Below are positions 11,192-22,028 of a stretch of 64,000 nucleotides of DNA, piece by piece. Position numbers and translations under genes: made by a program. Every line of letters begins with the position of its first letter. Position 1 is the stretch's first letter. Source of the stretch: Papaver somniferum (taxonomy: Eukaryota; Streptophyta; Magnoliopsida; Ranunculales; Papaveraceae); NCBI RefSeq assembly GCF_003573695.1, contig NC_039360.1, positions 58,819,830-58,883,829 of the forward strand, in the 5' to 3' direction. Under the pieces are notes generated by a model that saw only the letters and a program-made list of their open reading frames with translations, was not told the origin of the DNA and did no database searches.

Positions 11192-12245
11192 AATATGAAA
11201 GATGATTTACAGAGAAAAGATGTCAACATACTTTGAACAAGGACATTAACTCTTATCATTTATTGTTCAAAGATATTCCTTAGTACTCAAGGAGATCTTG
11301 TACCGAAATTAATTGAAAATCTTTTAATTAAGGTTTTTGGTTATATATGATTTTAATGACCAGCAATTAAATGCATATCTCTAGAGAATAAAAATTAGTA
11401 ATGTGCATTTACTAATTGGAGATTTTCTGTTGAGTGATTTCGGAAATATTGGACAAGCATTTACTGGATTTATGAAAACCGAATTTTTCCATTCATTACA
11501 TATCTTGAGAATATTTTCTTTTTTGGAAATTCTTTGGTGTCCAAACATCCTTGGTCAATAAATACCTAAGTTTGCATTTCTAGCAAACTATCCAAAGAGC
11601 CAGGAAAACTTCATCTTTTTGTTGTTTCTGGTGGAGCCGTCTATCCGGAGAGGAAAGTACCCTAATTACGTGAAATCTCTTACGACCGCTCGTTTAAAGA
11701 CTTCGGTGGGATCAAGAAGCTCTATGAGTACCGTTGGTGGGAAACTAGATAATTGCAGTGTTATTAGTTTTCGATTGATTTGATTGACTAACGGTTGTTG
11801 AAACTTTGATCGCACCTAGTTTGTTTATTCTTGAGAATCTTCTCTTCTGATATAAGATTCTCTCAAACTAGATCGAAGTATTGACGAGATCAGACATCTT
11901 GTGACAATCCATTGTTAACAGACTCCGTTTTGTGCATGATTGATCACAAGAGATTCAAGTGGTGTTGTGGAGGTTTTAATTGAAGATTAAAGAACATTTT
12001 AAGATGAAGAACATTTTTTTTTTTGCTAAATCATATATATTCATTGATAAAATTGGTGATTACAATAAGGTTCAGAGAATGAAAATAGAGCTACAACTAA
12101 CTCTATGAAACAAAAACTGAACTAAACTTGCTAATGCTAACTCTTTTAAAACAAAACTGAAACAAAAATCAAAAGCTGAATCTTATTGCATCTTCAACTG
12201 AACCTGTAGTATGTCATTCCAGGAATTTCTATACTTTTCAACCAT

Positions 12246-15200
12246 TCAGGCCTTCTTATAAAGATCTACCTTTCCCCAGCCTTTAACTTTGCACCTCTTT
12301 TGGCTGCACAGTCTGCAGAGAAGTTGGACTCTGAAACTATGAGTGAATTTAATCACTGAGATTTTATTTGTTGCATTTAGCCATCTATTTTTCACAAACC
12401 ATGGAATTTGATTCTTTGCAAATTGATTCAAAACTGTTTCAGAATCTGATTTGATGATTATCTTCTGCAGTTCCCATATACATGCTAATTCAGCAGTATG
12501 AATCACTGCATAAACTTCAGAAATGTAATTAGTTGCAGTCTCCAGTCCACCAGTGATTGCTCCTAGTACCATACTTAAGTGATCTCTGACAACAACACCA
12601 AAACCAGCTGCACCTGGATTGCCAAAAGATGCTCCATCACAGCAAAACATAGTAAAGCCATTATCTGGAGCTACCCACTGACAAGCTGTGATTTTCTGCA
12701 ACTTGGAGAATTTTGTACTCGGCCTGAAAACTGCTATTATATGATTGTCATACTCTTGATTACATTTAGTACCCTTAATTCTGATGTTGTTTTCATAAAC
12801 AATATTCATAATCTTGCATTTAAACCTTGCAATATCAGGCTTTGCACCTTCAAAGAATTTCTTATTCTTTTGAAACCATAATTCTTTTATTGTAGAGAAA
12901 GATGCAATGATCCATACATGTTAAATCAAGGGGCTTTTAGACTGTGCACATTTCCAAACATCATCAAAAGAATTGGGCAGGGTGAATTTGAAGATGAAGC
13001 ACAACCAATTCCATATATGTAAACTGAACTTGCACTCCCAACAAATGGTTCATGCTGTCTTCAGCTTCTTCACAAATACAACACCTGGACACCATGTCAT
13101 AGCCATTCTTAACCATTGTTGTATCATCAATGTAAATACCCTGGATTAACTTCCATATATTACTGGAAATACTTGGATGTAAAAATGAATTCCAAATATG
13201 CTTAGACCAATGAACTTTCTGCTCCTTTAGCCTGAGTTTATTAACAGCTGCTGCTATTTCAAATTTTCCTGAGAAAGTTGCTTTCCAATGTAATTCATCA
13301 GTCATACCTCCAATGTCAGGTAAGCTTAATTTAGATATTGCACTTTGTACTTCTTCTGGAATGGACCATTGTCCATTATTTAAGATATCAGCCACCTTCA
13401 AGAGGATATTATTGTTAAATATTGGAGATTGATCCATGACATTTTTCAGAGGAGAATTACCTACCCAAACATCAAACCAAAGTGATATTGATTTCCCATC
13501 TCCAACACTCCATATCAAATCTTCTTGTTAAGATTGCCAAACCCACTTCAAACCACTCCATACTGAAGACATTTTCCATTGATTACTCCATTGGTTATTT
13601 TTATCTTTATATTTTGCTTTGAAAAACAAGGCCCAATCTTCTTAAGAATTCTCAATTTTCCACATCATCTTCATCAAAAAGGCTTTATTGATTACTTCAA
13701 GTCTCTGAATTCCTAAAACCCCCTTCAGAATAAGGAGTGCATACTTTCCTCAAAGACAACACTTTGTATTTTCTTTTCACTATCTCCAGACCAAATGAAG
13801 TTTCTAATAATCTTCTCATCACAAGCTTTGATAACTGATGAGGGCCATTTATATATTGCCATGTTATAGACTGGTATGCTACACATGACTGCTTTAATAA
13901 GAACTATCCTTTCTTGAAATGAGAGCAATTTTCCTTTCCAAGTTGCTAATTTTCTTTGCATCATTTCCACCATTGGCCAAACTTTTGAAGTTTTCACTCT
14001 GCCAGCTACAAGAATTACTCCCAAGTATTTATCAGGAAAAACACTCATTTCAATTTGAATTATATTTTGAAGATAATTTTTCCTTGCTTCTGAAGTTCCA
14101 TCTATGAAAAGTTTACTCTTGAGTTTGTTAATTACTTAATCTGAGTTTTTTTGGTAGTCTTCCAAGAGCTTCAAGATATATGTAATACATATCTTTCCTC
14201 CATTCATGAAAATGAAAACATCATCAACAAACACTAAATGAGTTGGATGAATTCCTCCTCTTGTCACCATTGGAATGATCTGACCACAATTCACCATTTT
14301 AGTGATGTTTCTACTGAGAATTTCCTCCATAATGATGAATAAAATGGGAGACAAGGGATCACCCTGTCTTAAGCCTCTACCAACTAAAAAGAAACCCCTT
14401 GGACCACCATTTAACATAACAGGTATCCTAGAAGATTTAAAAAGCACATGAATCCACTCACACCAATTTTGTGAAAATCCAAATTTTTGTAGAACCTGAA
14501 AAACAAATTTCCAACTTACTGAATCATAAGCTTGAGATATATCCAGCTTAAGTCCAACATTTCCACACCTTCTTTTCTTTTTCATTTCATTCACCATTTC
14601 AGAAGCAAGAATAATCTGTTCTTGAATGCATCTTCCTTTAACATATGCAGCCTGCTGTGGAGAGATAATTTTTTCCATTAAGCCACTCATTTTGTTTGTA
14701 ATTAGTTTTGTAAAAATTTTGAAACTGACATTGCTTAAACCAATAGGCCTGAACTGATTTGGAGCCTTTGCACATTCAACCTTTGGAAACAAGACTAAAA
14801 AATTTGAATTAATCCCTTTTGGGATGAACTTTCTAGACCAGCAAAATTGGACTGCTTGCACAACATCTTCTTTTATTATATGCCAACATGCTCTGTAAAA
14901 ACAACCAGAGAATCCATCTGGCCTGGAGAACTGTCAGGATCAATGCTGAAAATGGTTTCTTTAATCTTCTTTTCCTCAGAAATTTTGTCCAACATTTGTT
15001 GATCTTCACTAGTAATCACCTCAGGAATGCTTTCTAGTAAAGATTCTTCAATAGAAACATCTTGAAACTCAAATTTCTACTTATAGTATTTTACTAATGC
15101 ATCTGCTATTTCACTCTGATTAGTGATTACATTTCCATCTCCCAACTCTAATTCACTGATAAGATTTCTTGTCTTCCTCACTTTTAAGTTTGCATGAAGA

Positions 15201-16278
15201 AATGCAGTGTTTGCAGCACCATCTTTAATCCAATTCAATCTTGACTTCTGTTTTAATAATGTGTGCAGATGAACTTCTCTGGAATTATAAACATTTTAAG
15301 CTTCTACTAAATTCTTAAGAGCTTCAACATCAGAAGGACAATTATCTGAAATATTCATTGCTTCTTGAACATCTTTTTCTGCTTCTTTAATTTTAACATT
15401 AACATCACCAAACACACTCCAATTCCAATCATTCAGCACTTTCTTCAGCCTTTTTAATTTACTTTGAAAAATAAAAGCTGGATTTCCAATTACAGGTTCA
15501 GCCCAACTTGATTCCATAACTTCCATAAAACCTGGATGAGATAACCACATTTTCTGAAATTGTTTTGGTGCATTACTTGGTTTAGGAATATTTAAACAAC
15601 CTCCTGATAAAGGTGCATGATCAGAAGCAATTCTTACACCAATTTTATAGCTCCAATCACCATATTTTTGTACCCATAATTGGTTGACAACTGCTCTATC
15701 TAATGCACACAGAATTCTTTATTACCTTGCTGACAATTTGACCAAGAAAACTGCAACCCAAAATGAGAAGCTTGAATAAGTTCACAAGTATCCAAACATT
15801 CAGAAAAGTCCAACATGCTTCTTCTGTTTGGACTTCTACCACCAAATTTTTCATCTAAATAAATAATAGCATTAAAATCACCAATTGCTAACCATGGCTT
15901 CTTTAATTCACTAATTGCTTCCATTTCAGTCCATAAAATTCTTCTTTGAACAACACCAACATGAGCATGTACTCCTCAAATTAAAATATCTCCAACACTG
16001 ACAGTAATCATCTGACTTGACATTGATACCACATATGGAGTGGGTAAGTTTTTATTCCAAAAGACCCAGATATTACCCTTTTTATTAAGAACAGAATTAT
16101 GAATTACCGTTGATTGCATTCCTGGTAAATTCAACTTATTGCAAAAGGAAGCACTACAAACTACTTTTGCCTCAGCTACAAAAAGTAAGGATGGATTAAA
16201 CTGATTAACTAAAGTCCACAATTTATTTTGAGCCCTAACCCTGTTAAGGCCCCTTAAATTCCAAAATATAACTTTCAT
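12246..16278 (-). pseudogene. LINE-A ORF2: endonuclease / reverse transcriptase / RNase H, broken
   Basis: ORF2 normally nicks the target and reverse-transcribes the element's RNA. Its domains are present in order but spread over three frames. The AP-type endonuclease starts at 16278 (MKVIFWNLRGLNRVRAQNKL) and continues at 15924-15700 with WLAIGDFNAI. A central region lies at 15550-15296. The reverse transcriptase at 14861-14136 has KLDISQAYDSVSW, LRQGDPLSP and the catalytic FVDD. Then come a thumb/connection region (14048-13725), a zinc-binding region (13518-12964, CCICEEAEDSMNHL) and an RNase H (12809-12246, FCCDGASFGNPG and SDSETVLNQF). At least four frame changes and several stops separate the blocks, so no functional polyprotein is made. 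Catalytic residues that can be seen are conserved, which points to recent decay. Confidence 0.85.
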
Positions 16279-17600
16279 GGTTTAGGTTGGAGGTTTCTTG
16301 TACCTCCCTTTCCTTGAATTTTCTTAAAATTGTATTTAATTGGATTTTGAGTAATTACCTTTTCAGGTGCTTCAGGTAAACCTTCATTGTTACTTGTAGA
16401 AACATGATCTTTAGGTGGACTTGGCTTTTGAGAGATTTTAGCCCAAGAAGTAACTGGATTTTGAGTTGTTACCTTTTCAGGTGCTGCAGAACCTCCATTG
16501 TTACTTGTAGAAGCTTGATCTTTAGGTGGACTTGGCTTTTGAATGATTTTAGACCAAGAAGTAACTGGAATTTTTGTTACTGATATTGATCCATTTGCAC
16601 CATTCACAAATTTCACCACACTCTTATCAACTGAATTATCCTCTGCTATTTGAGATAATTTTGCTGAGTCCATATGATCAGGCATAAGCTCTTTCATTAC
16701 TTCCTCTTCTAATACTTCTTTTGATACTTCCAACAATGGACCAAATCTTCCAGTATTCAAGTTAGCTTCTTCAAAATTATCCTGAACAACTTCTTTATTA
16801 ACTTGTATTGATGAGACTGGAGTATTACATATATCAAATGGCTCAAAAATTCCTTGTGGCTTATTTGGTACCTGTTCATTAACAGAATTCTTGGGAGTTG
16901 ATTTAGGAGATCTGTTATCAGCATTTCCATCCTTGAAGCTACACTCAGACTGTAAATGCCCAATAATTTTGCATTGTCCACAAAATTTTGGCAGTTGTGG
17001 AAGTAATACACTCTGCATAAAACCTCCATATTTTGAAATTGTCCACAACTTATTTGGAATGGACTTAGCAAAATCAATATCAATAAGAACTTTTGCAGAA
17101 TAACCACTTTCAAATTGGAGAGTTGATTCGTCAACTTTGATAGGAGTACCAATAGCACTGCTAATTTTGAATAATGTTTTCTCATCCCAGTATTCCAAAC
17201 CTAGACCTGGAAAATTCACCCACAACATAGCTTGTGATGTTCTTTGATTTTCAGGACGAAAATTTGGAATCCAGTTCCTGATTCGAAATACTTGATCATT
17301 AACTTCCCATCTACCTGCTTTAATATACTGTTTATCTCTCAGATTATCCAATTTGACTATGAAAAAACCCTTTCCAAGAGGAATAAGCTGACATTGACCA
17401 TTTAACTTCCAATTACTTCTTAATATCGCGGCAACATCAACAAATTTGAGACGTAATAAATCTAAACGACCTATTAAAGAGAACTTCCAAGATTCATACC
17501 TTTGATCGTCATCAATAATCACTAAGGGTGCTGGTTCAAAATTTTTTGTAATATCAACTGAAACCCTATTTGGGTCTTCATGATTGTTGTGAGATTCCAT
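16275..17600 (-). CDS. LINE-A ORF1: DUF4283 / CCHC nucleic-acid-binding protein
   Basis: This intact 441-residue frame is the ORF1 protein of a plant L1-type LINE, expected to bind the element's RNA and form the cytoplasmic ribonucleoprotein. Residues of about 35-190 form a DUF4283 domain, with recognisable stretches such as FSLIGRLDLLRLKF, GKGFFIVKL, AGRWEV and AMLWVNFPGLGLEYW. A zinc knuckle follows at C207-x2-C210-x4-H215-x4-C220. The C-terminal half is low complexity and holds a tandem duplication of about 37 residues (from 346 and from 382), each copy starting PVTSW and containing QKPSPPKD. The stop TGA overlaps the ORF2 start in ATGA at 16275-16278, suggesting coupled translation. It is the only intact transposon ORF in the nest. 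Confidence 0.9.
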   Translation of the reverse strand: MESHNNHEDPNRVSVDITKNFEPAPLVIIDDDQRYESWKFSLIGRLDLLRLKFVDVAAILRSNWKLNGQCQLIPLGKGFFIVKLDNLRDKQYIKAGRWEVNDQVFRIRNWIPNFRPENQRTSQAMLWVNFPGLGLEYWDEKTLFKISSAIGTPIKVDESTLQFESGYSAKVLIDIDFAKSIPNKLWTISKYGGFMQSVLLPQLPKFCGQCKIIGHLQSECSFKDGNADNRSPKSTPKNSVNEQVPNKPQGIFEPFDICNTPVSSIQVNKEVVQDNFEEANLNTGRFGPLLEVSKEVLEEEVMKELMPDHMDSAKLSQIAEDNSVDKSVVKFVNGANGSISVTKIPVTSWSKIIQKPSPPKDQASTSNNGGSAAPEKVTTQNPVTSWAKISQKPSPPKDHVSTSNNEGLPEAPEKVITQNPIKYNFKKIQGKGGTRNLQPKP

Positions 17601-18643
17601 TTCTTACAAATGAAACCCACTAATTAATGCTTCATGATTGACTAAAATGAATTTAGTAACAAAAAACAATCGATTTCACCTGAAACAATTAAGATATGAA
17701 CATAGAAAAAAGATTTCGGGAAGAAATTTTCCACCGATTCCGTCGCCGAGTTGCAGAGCTCAACTCAGCCCGAGTTTCCTCCTCTGATAGTTCCTTGAAA
17801 GAACATTTCTTATTGTTTCTCATATCTTTGCGTTGCACAAACCTTGACCGGTTGGGATCCAACTAGAATCAGATTTATTCGATTGATTAGTTGCGTGAGA
17901 TCGACATTCACAGTATATCTGTTTGAGATTTATTTGGATTGAGTGTGAATCTAAACTTGGCTACTTAGGTAGCTATTGGATATATAGATTGATCTAACCA
18001 TGCAAAGGAGTTTATTAGTTTAAACGGAAGATCCTTTGCATATGACTTGAGATATCTTATCTTAAAGAATCAATAGAGTTGTTACCAAACAGATTTGTTG
18101 TTCCTTTACTGTTTGGAATACGATCTAAAGGAATTGTTCCAGTGCCTGCACTCATCGAAGTCGGAAGTGCAGGGATACTAAGGAAACTAAGTGAACTAGG
18201 GGTAGTTGCTTGGTCTCAACTATAAAAAGTTGGTTTAGATTTTGTATAGCGGCTTAATTCTGAGATTATTCAATTCTGGACTTGGTCCTGGGGTTTTTCA
18301 GCATTTGCAGTTTTCCTCGTTAACAAAATCTTGTTGTGTGATTTACTTTTCTATTTCCGCAATTATGTTGTTTATATAAATTTGAAGTAAATTACACAAG
18401 CGTTAACTCCGCTATACTTGATAGTGATCCTATAGAGTTTGGTTAAGTCCGAACCTATTATCAAGTAATCACACTTTGGTAGTTGTATTGTCTCGATCTC
18501 GTATCCATAGACAATCACACAAAGTGTGAATACCGATTTGTAGTGTTGTCTCGACTTTGTCCATAAACAATCACTTTCGGTAAGAGGACTTATAGGTGGA
18601 TAAATTACAGATTATGTTGTATTTGGATACCCTCGCCTTTTCA

Positions 18644-20530
18644 CTTTCTTCCAGAAAGAAGCTTCTTCAACCGAACTATTTTCATTCATGTAAATTTTAT
18701 AAGCCGATTTGATAGTAAAATTACCGTTCCTAGTATGAGCCCACATAACCTTATCTTTAAGTTGCAGATTAATTCTAATAGTTCTAATCTTAATAACATC
18801 ATTAGGAGAAAATAAAGAATTTAAAAGACTAATATTCCAGGAATTAGTATGCACGTCAATAAGCTCACTGATAAAAGTACAATCGCTGAAATTAGGATTA
18901 ATAGACACCGACGGAGAAGTAGTATATGGTAACCAGACTGAAGACCAAATTTTAATAGAAGTACCATAATTTATTTTTCTAACTATATTTTCCCTTAAAA
19001 AAACTATCCTATTGACAACACCCTCCCAAATCGAAGAAGACGAATCAGCTACTTTATCAATTTTCAGTAAGTTTTGATTAGGAAAATACTTATCCTTTAA
19101 GAACCTAGCAATCAAAATCTTAGGGCTTTAAATAATTCTCCATCCTAGTTTAGATATAAAAACCGTGTTAGTAGCATATGTGTTCCTAATACCAAGACCA
19201 CCATAACTCTTAGATTTACCAATATCTCCCCAAGAACGAAAATAAGCAGCATGCCTAGGATCTTTCTTAGACCACCGAAAAGTACGTTGAATAACATCAA
19301 TTTTGGAGGTAATTTTCTTAGGAAAAGGAAAACAAGTCATATGATACACATCAAGACTAGAGAGAATATGCTTAGTGATTATAGTCCTACCAACACAATT
19401 GAGATTAGTTCTTTTATAATTACTCAATATAGAATAAAACTTAAATATTTTGTTTTTTCCCTGTTAATAAATAGAGGAGTACCAAGTTACTTCTCAGAAA
19501 TACTCATAAATTTGATTCTTAGAGTCTTAGATAGTAACTTTCTATGTTTATGATGCATTTTAGCACTCGTAAAAAAAATCATACTTTTCAAAGTTTATAG
19601 CTTGTCCAGAAGCTTTTGCAAAGAATTAATGATTTTCATAAGATTTCTAGCATAAAGTAAAAAAGCTTTTTAAAAGAGCATACAATCATCAGCGAAAAAC
19701 AAATGCGAAATCGAGGGACTATCTTTCTTAATTTTAAAACCTTGAATTAAGTTATTAGATTCACCTTCTAGAAGAAGCTGAGATAATACTTCAATACATA
19801 TTGGTGAAAATATAGGGCGAAAGGCACTCTACCTACCTAATACCCCTAAAAGGAAAAAACGTCTCACCAGGCGTGCCATTCACCAAAACAGAGTGGGAAA
19901 CAAACAATACTTATACATTGACACCAATTGACACAAGTCATCAGAAAAACCCAATTTTTAAAAACAGGCACAATAAAAGACCATTCCAAACGATCAAAAG
20001 TTTTGGAAAGGTCAAGCTTAATTGCCATAAAGCTGTTCTTTACTTCTTTCTTCTTCTTTTTAAAAGAATGTAGAATCTCATGACTAATTATGATATTGTC
20101 ATGGATTTTTCTATTTGAAATAAAGCTAACTGAAAAGGAGAAATAAGAGAATCCAACAAAGGTTTAAGGCGATTGGTTAGAATTTTAGAAATTATTTTGT
20201 AAACAGTATTAGTCAAACTGATGGGTCTAAAATCATAAGGAGTAGAATGACTATTTACTTTAGGAATCAAAGCTATGAAAGAATGATTTAACTGCTTAAG
20301 AAGAAACTTAGTACGAAAAAAAACTTTGGACATAAACAATAACCTCTTTCGAAATTTCTTCCCAATTATCCGTAAAGAAACCAGCAGGATAACCATCAGG
20401 ACCCGACGATTTCCAAGGAGCCATATCTTTCACCGTATTATGAATCTCTAACTCAGTATGAATATCCACTAGAGTAGAATTTATATTATTAGATATAATA
20501 GGTTGAACATCCTTCTCCATTTACCTTTTA
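18644..20530 (-). mobile_element. LINE-B, 5' piece (RT to pre-zf-RVT), degraded
   Basis: The minus strand carries ORF2 of a second L1-type LINE, different in sequence from LINE-A. At 20520-20308 it has the pre-RT motif MAPWKSSGPDGYPAGFF, and at 20300-20088 the RT start FIALIPKVNS..DFRPISLTN. A decayed RT core follows. At 19427-19128 it reads RTFRWSKKDPRHAAYFRSW..GGLGIRN, and at 19115-18648 it has the segment ending SAYKIYMNENSSVEEASFWKKV. The next residues are found at 5515 downward, beyond the solo LTR. Stops and frameshifts abound. Sequence upstream of about 20530 is not recognisable LINE, so it is probably 5' truncated. Confidence 0.85.
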
Positions 20531-20879
20531 CATACTAGAAGGAATTAAATGGATAATAAAGGCATTAGCAGTTTCTGCATTCGTAGTGATGCAAAAAGTG
20601 CAATCACTTATTTGAATAATAATAATCACCAACTGTATTGGTTTAATAAAACTATTTTAAATGACTGTCAATTTCTTTTGATATTTTTTTTTCAAGAATA
20701 AATTACGTTAATAGAACATTTATCTCCACAGCCGATGAAGCGGGTAAATGTTATAGGAGAAATAATGTAATGGGTGAGTGGATAGGTGAGAAACTTGCCT
20801 TCCTCCTAGATTTGTAATCTCATTCTGAAATGAAATTTTATCTAAGAAAAAAAAAATACCTATGGTACTCGGATCGCCG
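20531..20879. other. Unassigned AT-rich stretch with a possible retroposon tail
   Basis: There is no coding block. An A-run at 20845-20857, preceded by a TTTGTAATCTCATTCTG-type segment, resembles the 3' tail of a plus-strand retroposon, but I cannot define its start. Confidence 0.3.
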
Positions 20880-20894
20880 CATACCTTATAGCTT

Positions 20895-21624
20895 TAAGAA
20901 TTAACCTTTTGTAATATTTTCACTCTTATTACCATTTCTAATCAATCGCCTTTTTTTTTCAAATCGATTCATATACATATTGCGATCGTTTCCCAAAACT
21001 AAGGACTGACAATCCAGTAAATCTTCCAAGAAACGGAGCATCATTCGGACCCACAACTTCAACCACCTATTTTTTTCCCAACACAAAACATTTGAGGCAT
21101 TTTACCCTTACTATTGTAACCAGCAAACAAAATCTTACAATCCTGCTTTTGTATGTAAAATTCTTGGGGTATCGACTCAAAACATCCCTCATCTACTCTA
21201 TAGTCTTTATTGTTGAGAAACTTATGATCCCATTATGTGCATCTTTCGGGTGTTAACTTTTCCGCTTTCTTTTTGTCTTCTGCCTATAGAGAAAAACTAT
21301 TAGTAATATTTAATTTGGTTAAGATTAGAAACCAACTTAACATTATTATAAACATTATCAAAGAAATATAAATTACTCACTTCTATTTGTAATCTTCTGA
21401 TAATTGGAACTCCATGTCGTACATCCAGCTGCAGCAGCTATGATGTACTTTCCAATCTCAAGAATCTTTGATTGACGGTCAGTTCCATGTTTTGTCCTCA
21501 GCTTTCCTGTGGCATCATTAATTAGTGTAGCTCTCTGACCATCCTCCCTAACAAACATGCATTTTTTGTTCTTTATACCAAAAATTGTAGTTCCAAATTC
21601 CAATTTATGAGCCTGTGTGAACAA
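20895..21624 (-). pseudogene. Proteasome beta5-like gene fragment (tentative)
   Basis: Three minus-strand blocks resemble consecutive parts of a 20S proteasome beta-type subunit. Block 1 (21624-21373) is preceded by a TTCACACAG acceptor and followed by GTGAGT. It contains a GTT motif, QRA and QSKILEIGKYIIAAAAGC, comparable to the family's KGTTTLAF..SRA..SVKKIIEINPY..AGG. Block 2 (about 21215-21070) reads CKILFAGYNSKG, comparable to MIAGWDEKG. Block 3 (about 21050-20960, another frame) reads SVLSFGKRSQYVYES, comparable to FSVGSGSPYAYG. Order and spacing agree with the family, but similarity is low and frames are broken. No N-terminal propeptide is visible. It could also be an unrelated relic. 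Confidence 0.4.
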
Positions 21625-22014
21625 TATTTCCTTTCAAAAGATCAAAGGACCATTCATCTCAGAGATACTGATACAAATATATATTTTCATGAATCCAAGA
21701 GCTATAGGAACACAATTAAGATGCAAAAGCATAGACCATGCAGACAAGGAATTAAGAATGGACAATAGAACCTCTGTATAAGAATACCAATGGGGACACA
21801 TAAAAATATTCTTATGTAGAGGTTATTTTTATATAAAAGTTTCACTTGGAAAAGATAAAGGCTAATTTTAACGCATTTGTGTAATAAAAACATGAAAAAT
21901 TATGATGATAAACAAATTTTTATCTAGAAATGTTCAAACTATTCACTATCAAACACAAATTTTATAGGTTGGATTGCACCAACCACAAATTGTTAGATCT
22001 TATCGTGCTTGCTT

Positions 22015-22026
22015 GCTCTGATACCA
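22015..22026 (-). other. Primer-binding site (initiator tRNA-Met type)
   Basis: The minus strand reads TGGTATCAGAGC two bases beyond the LTR end, the standard plant copia PBS complementary to the 3' end of initiator tRNA-Met. It marks the LTR at 22029-24439 as a 5' LTR on the minus strand. Confidence 0.8.
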
Positions 22027-22028
22027 CT

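Larger units (their letters stand above)
12017..17798 (-). mobile_element. LINE-A, nearly full-length L1-type retrotransposon
   Basis: The minus-strand element has a 5' UTR (about 17798-17601), ORF1 (17600-16275), ORF2 (16278-12246, broken) and a 3' UTR ending in an 11-base poly(A), seen as T at 12014-12024. The flanks share AAGAACATTT (12007-12016 and 17799-17808), a target duplication as expected for target-primed reverse transcription. Full 5' extent and TSD show it is not 5' truncated. It is inserted in the solo LTR at 5516-18643. Confidence 0.9.
5516..18643 (+). mobile_element. Solo LTR of a SIRE-like copia element, heavily interrupted
   Basis: The left end (TTTTAGATCATAGCTCGG) is a mutated form of the LTR start TGTTAGAGCATTGCTCGG seen in the minus-strand LTRs of this window, and the right end is CCTCGCCTTTTCA. 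The flanks carry CTTTC at 5511-5515 and 18644-18648. No PBS follows and no polypurine tract precedes, so it is a solo LTR. Removing the insertions at 6626-11191 and 12017-17798 leaves a contiguous LTR body of roughly 2.8 kb. Its downstream half (about 17.8-18.64 kb) aligns in reverse complement with the LTR at 22029-24439, including the conserved block near 18285-18350 (GGTTTTTCAGCATTTGCAG and following). It sits inside LINE-B. Confidence 0.8.

Noticed and set aside
12579..12881. Plus-strand frame of 100 codons within LINE-A
   Set aside because: It is the complementary shadow of the LINE RNase H region.
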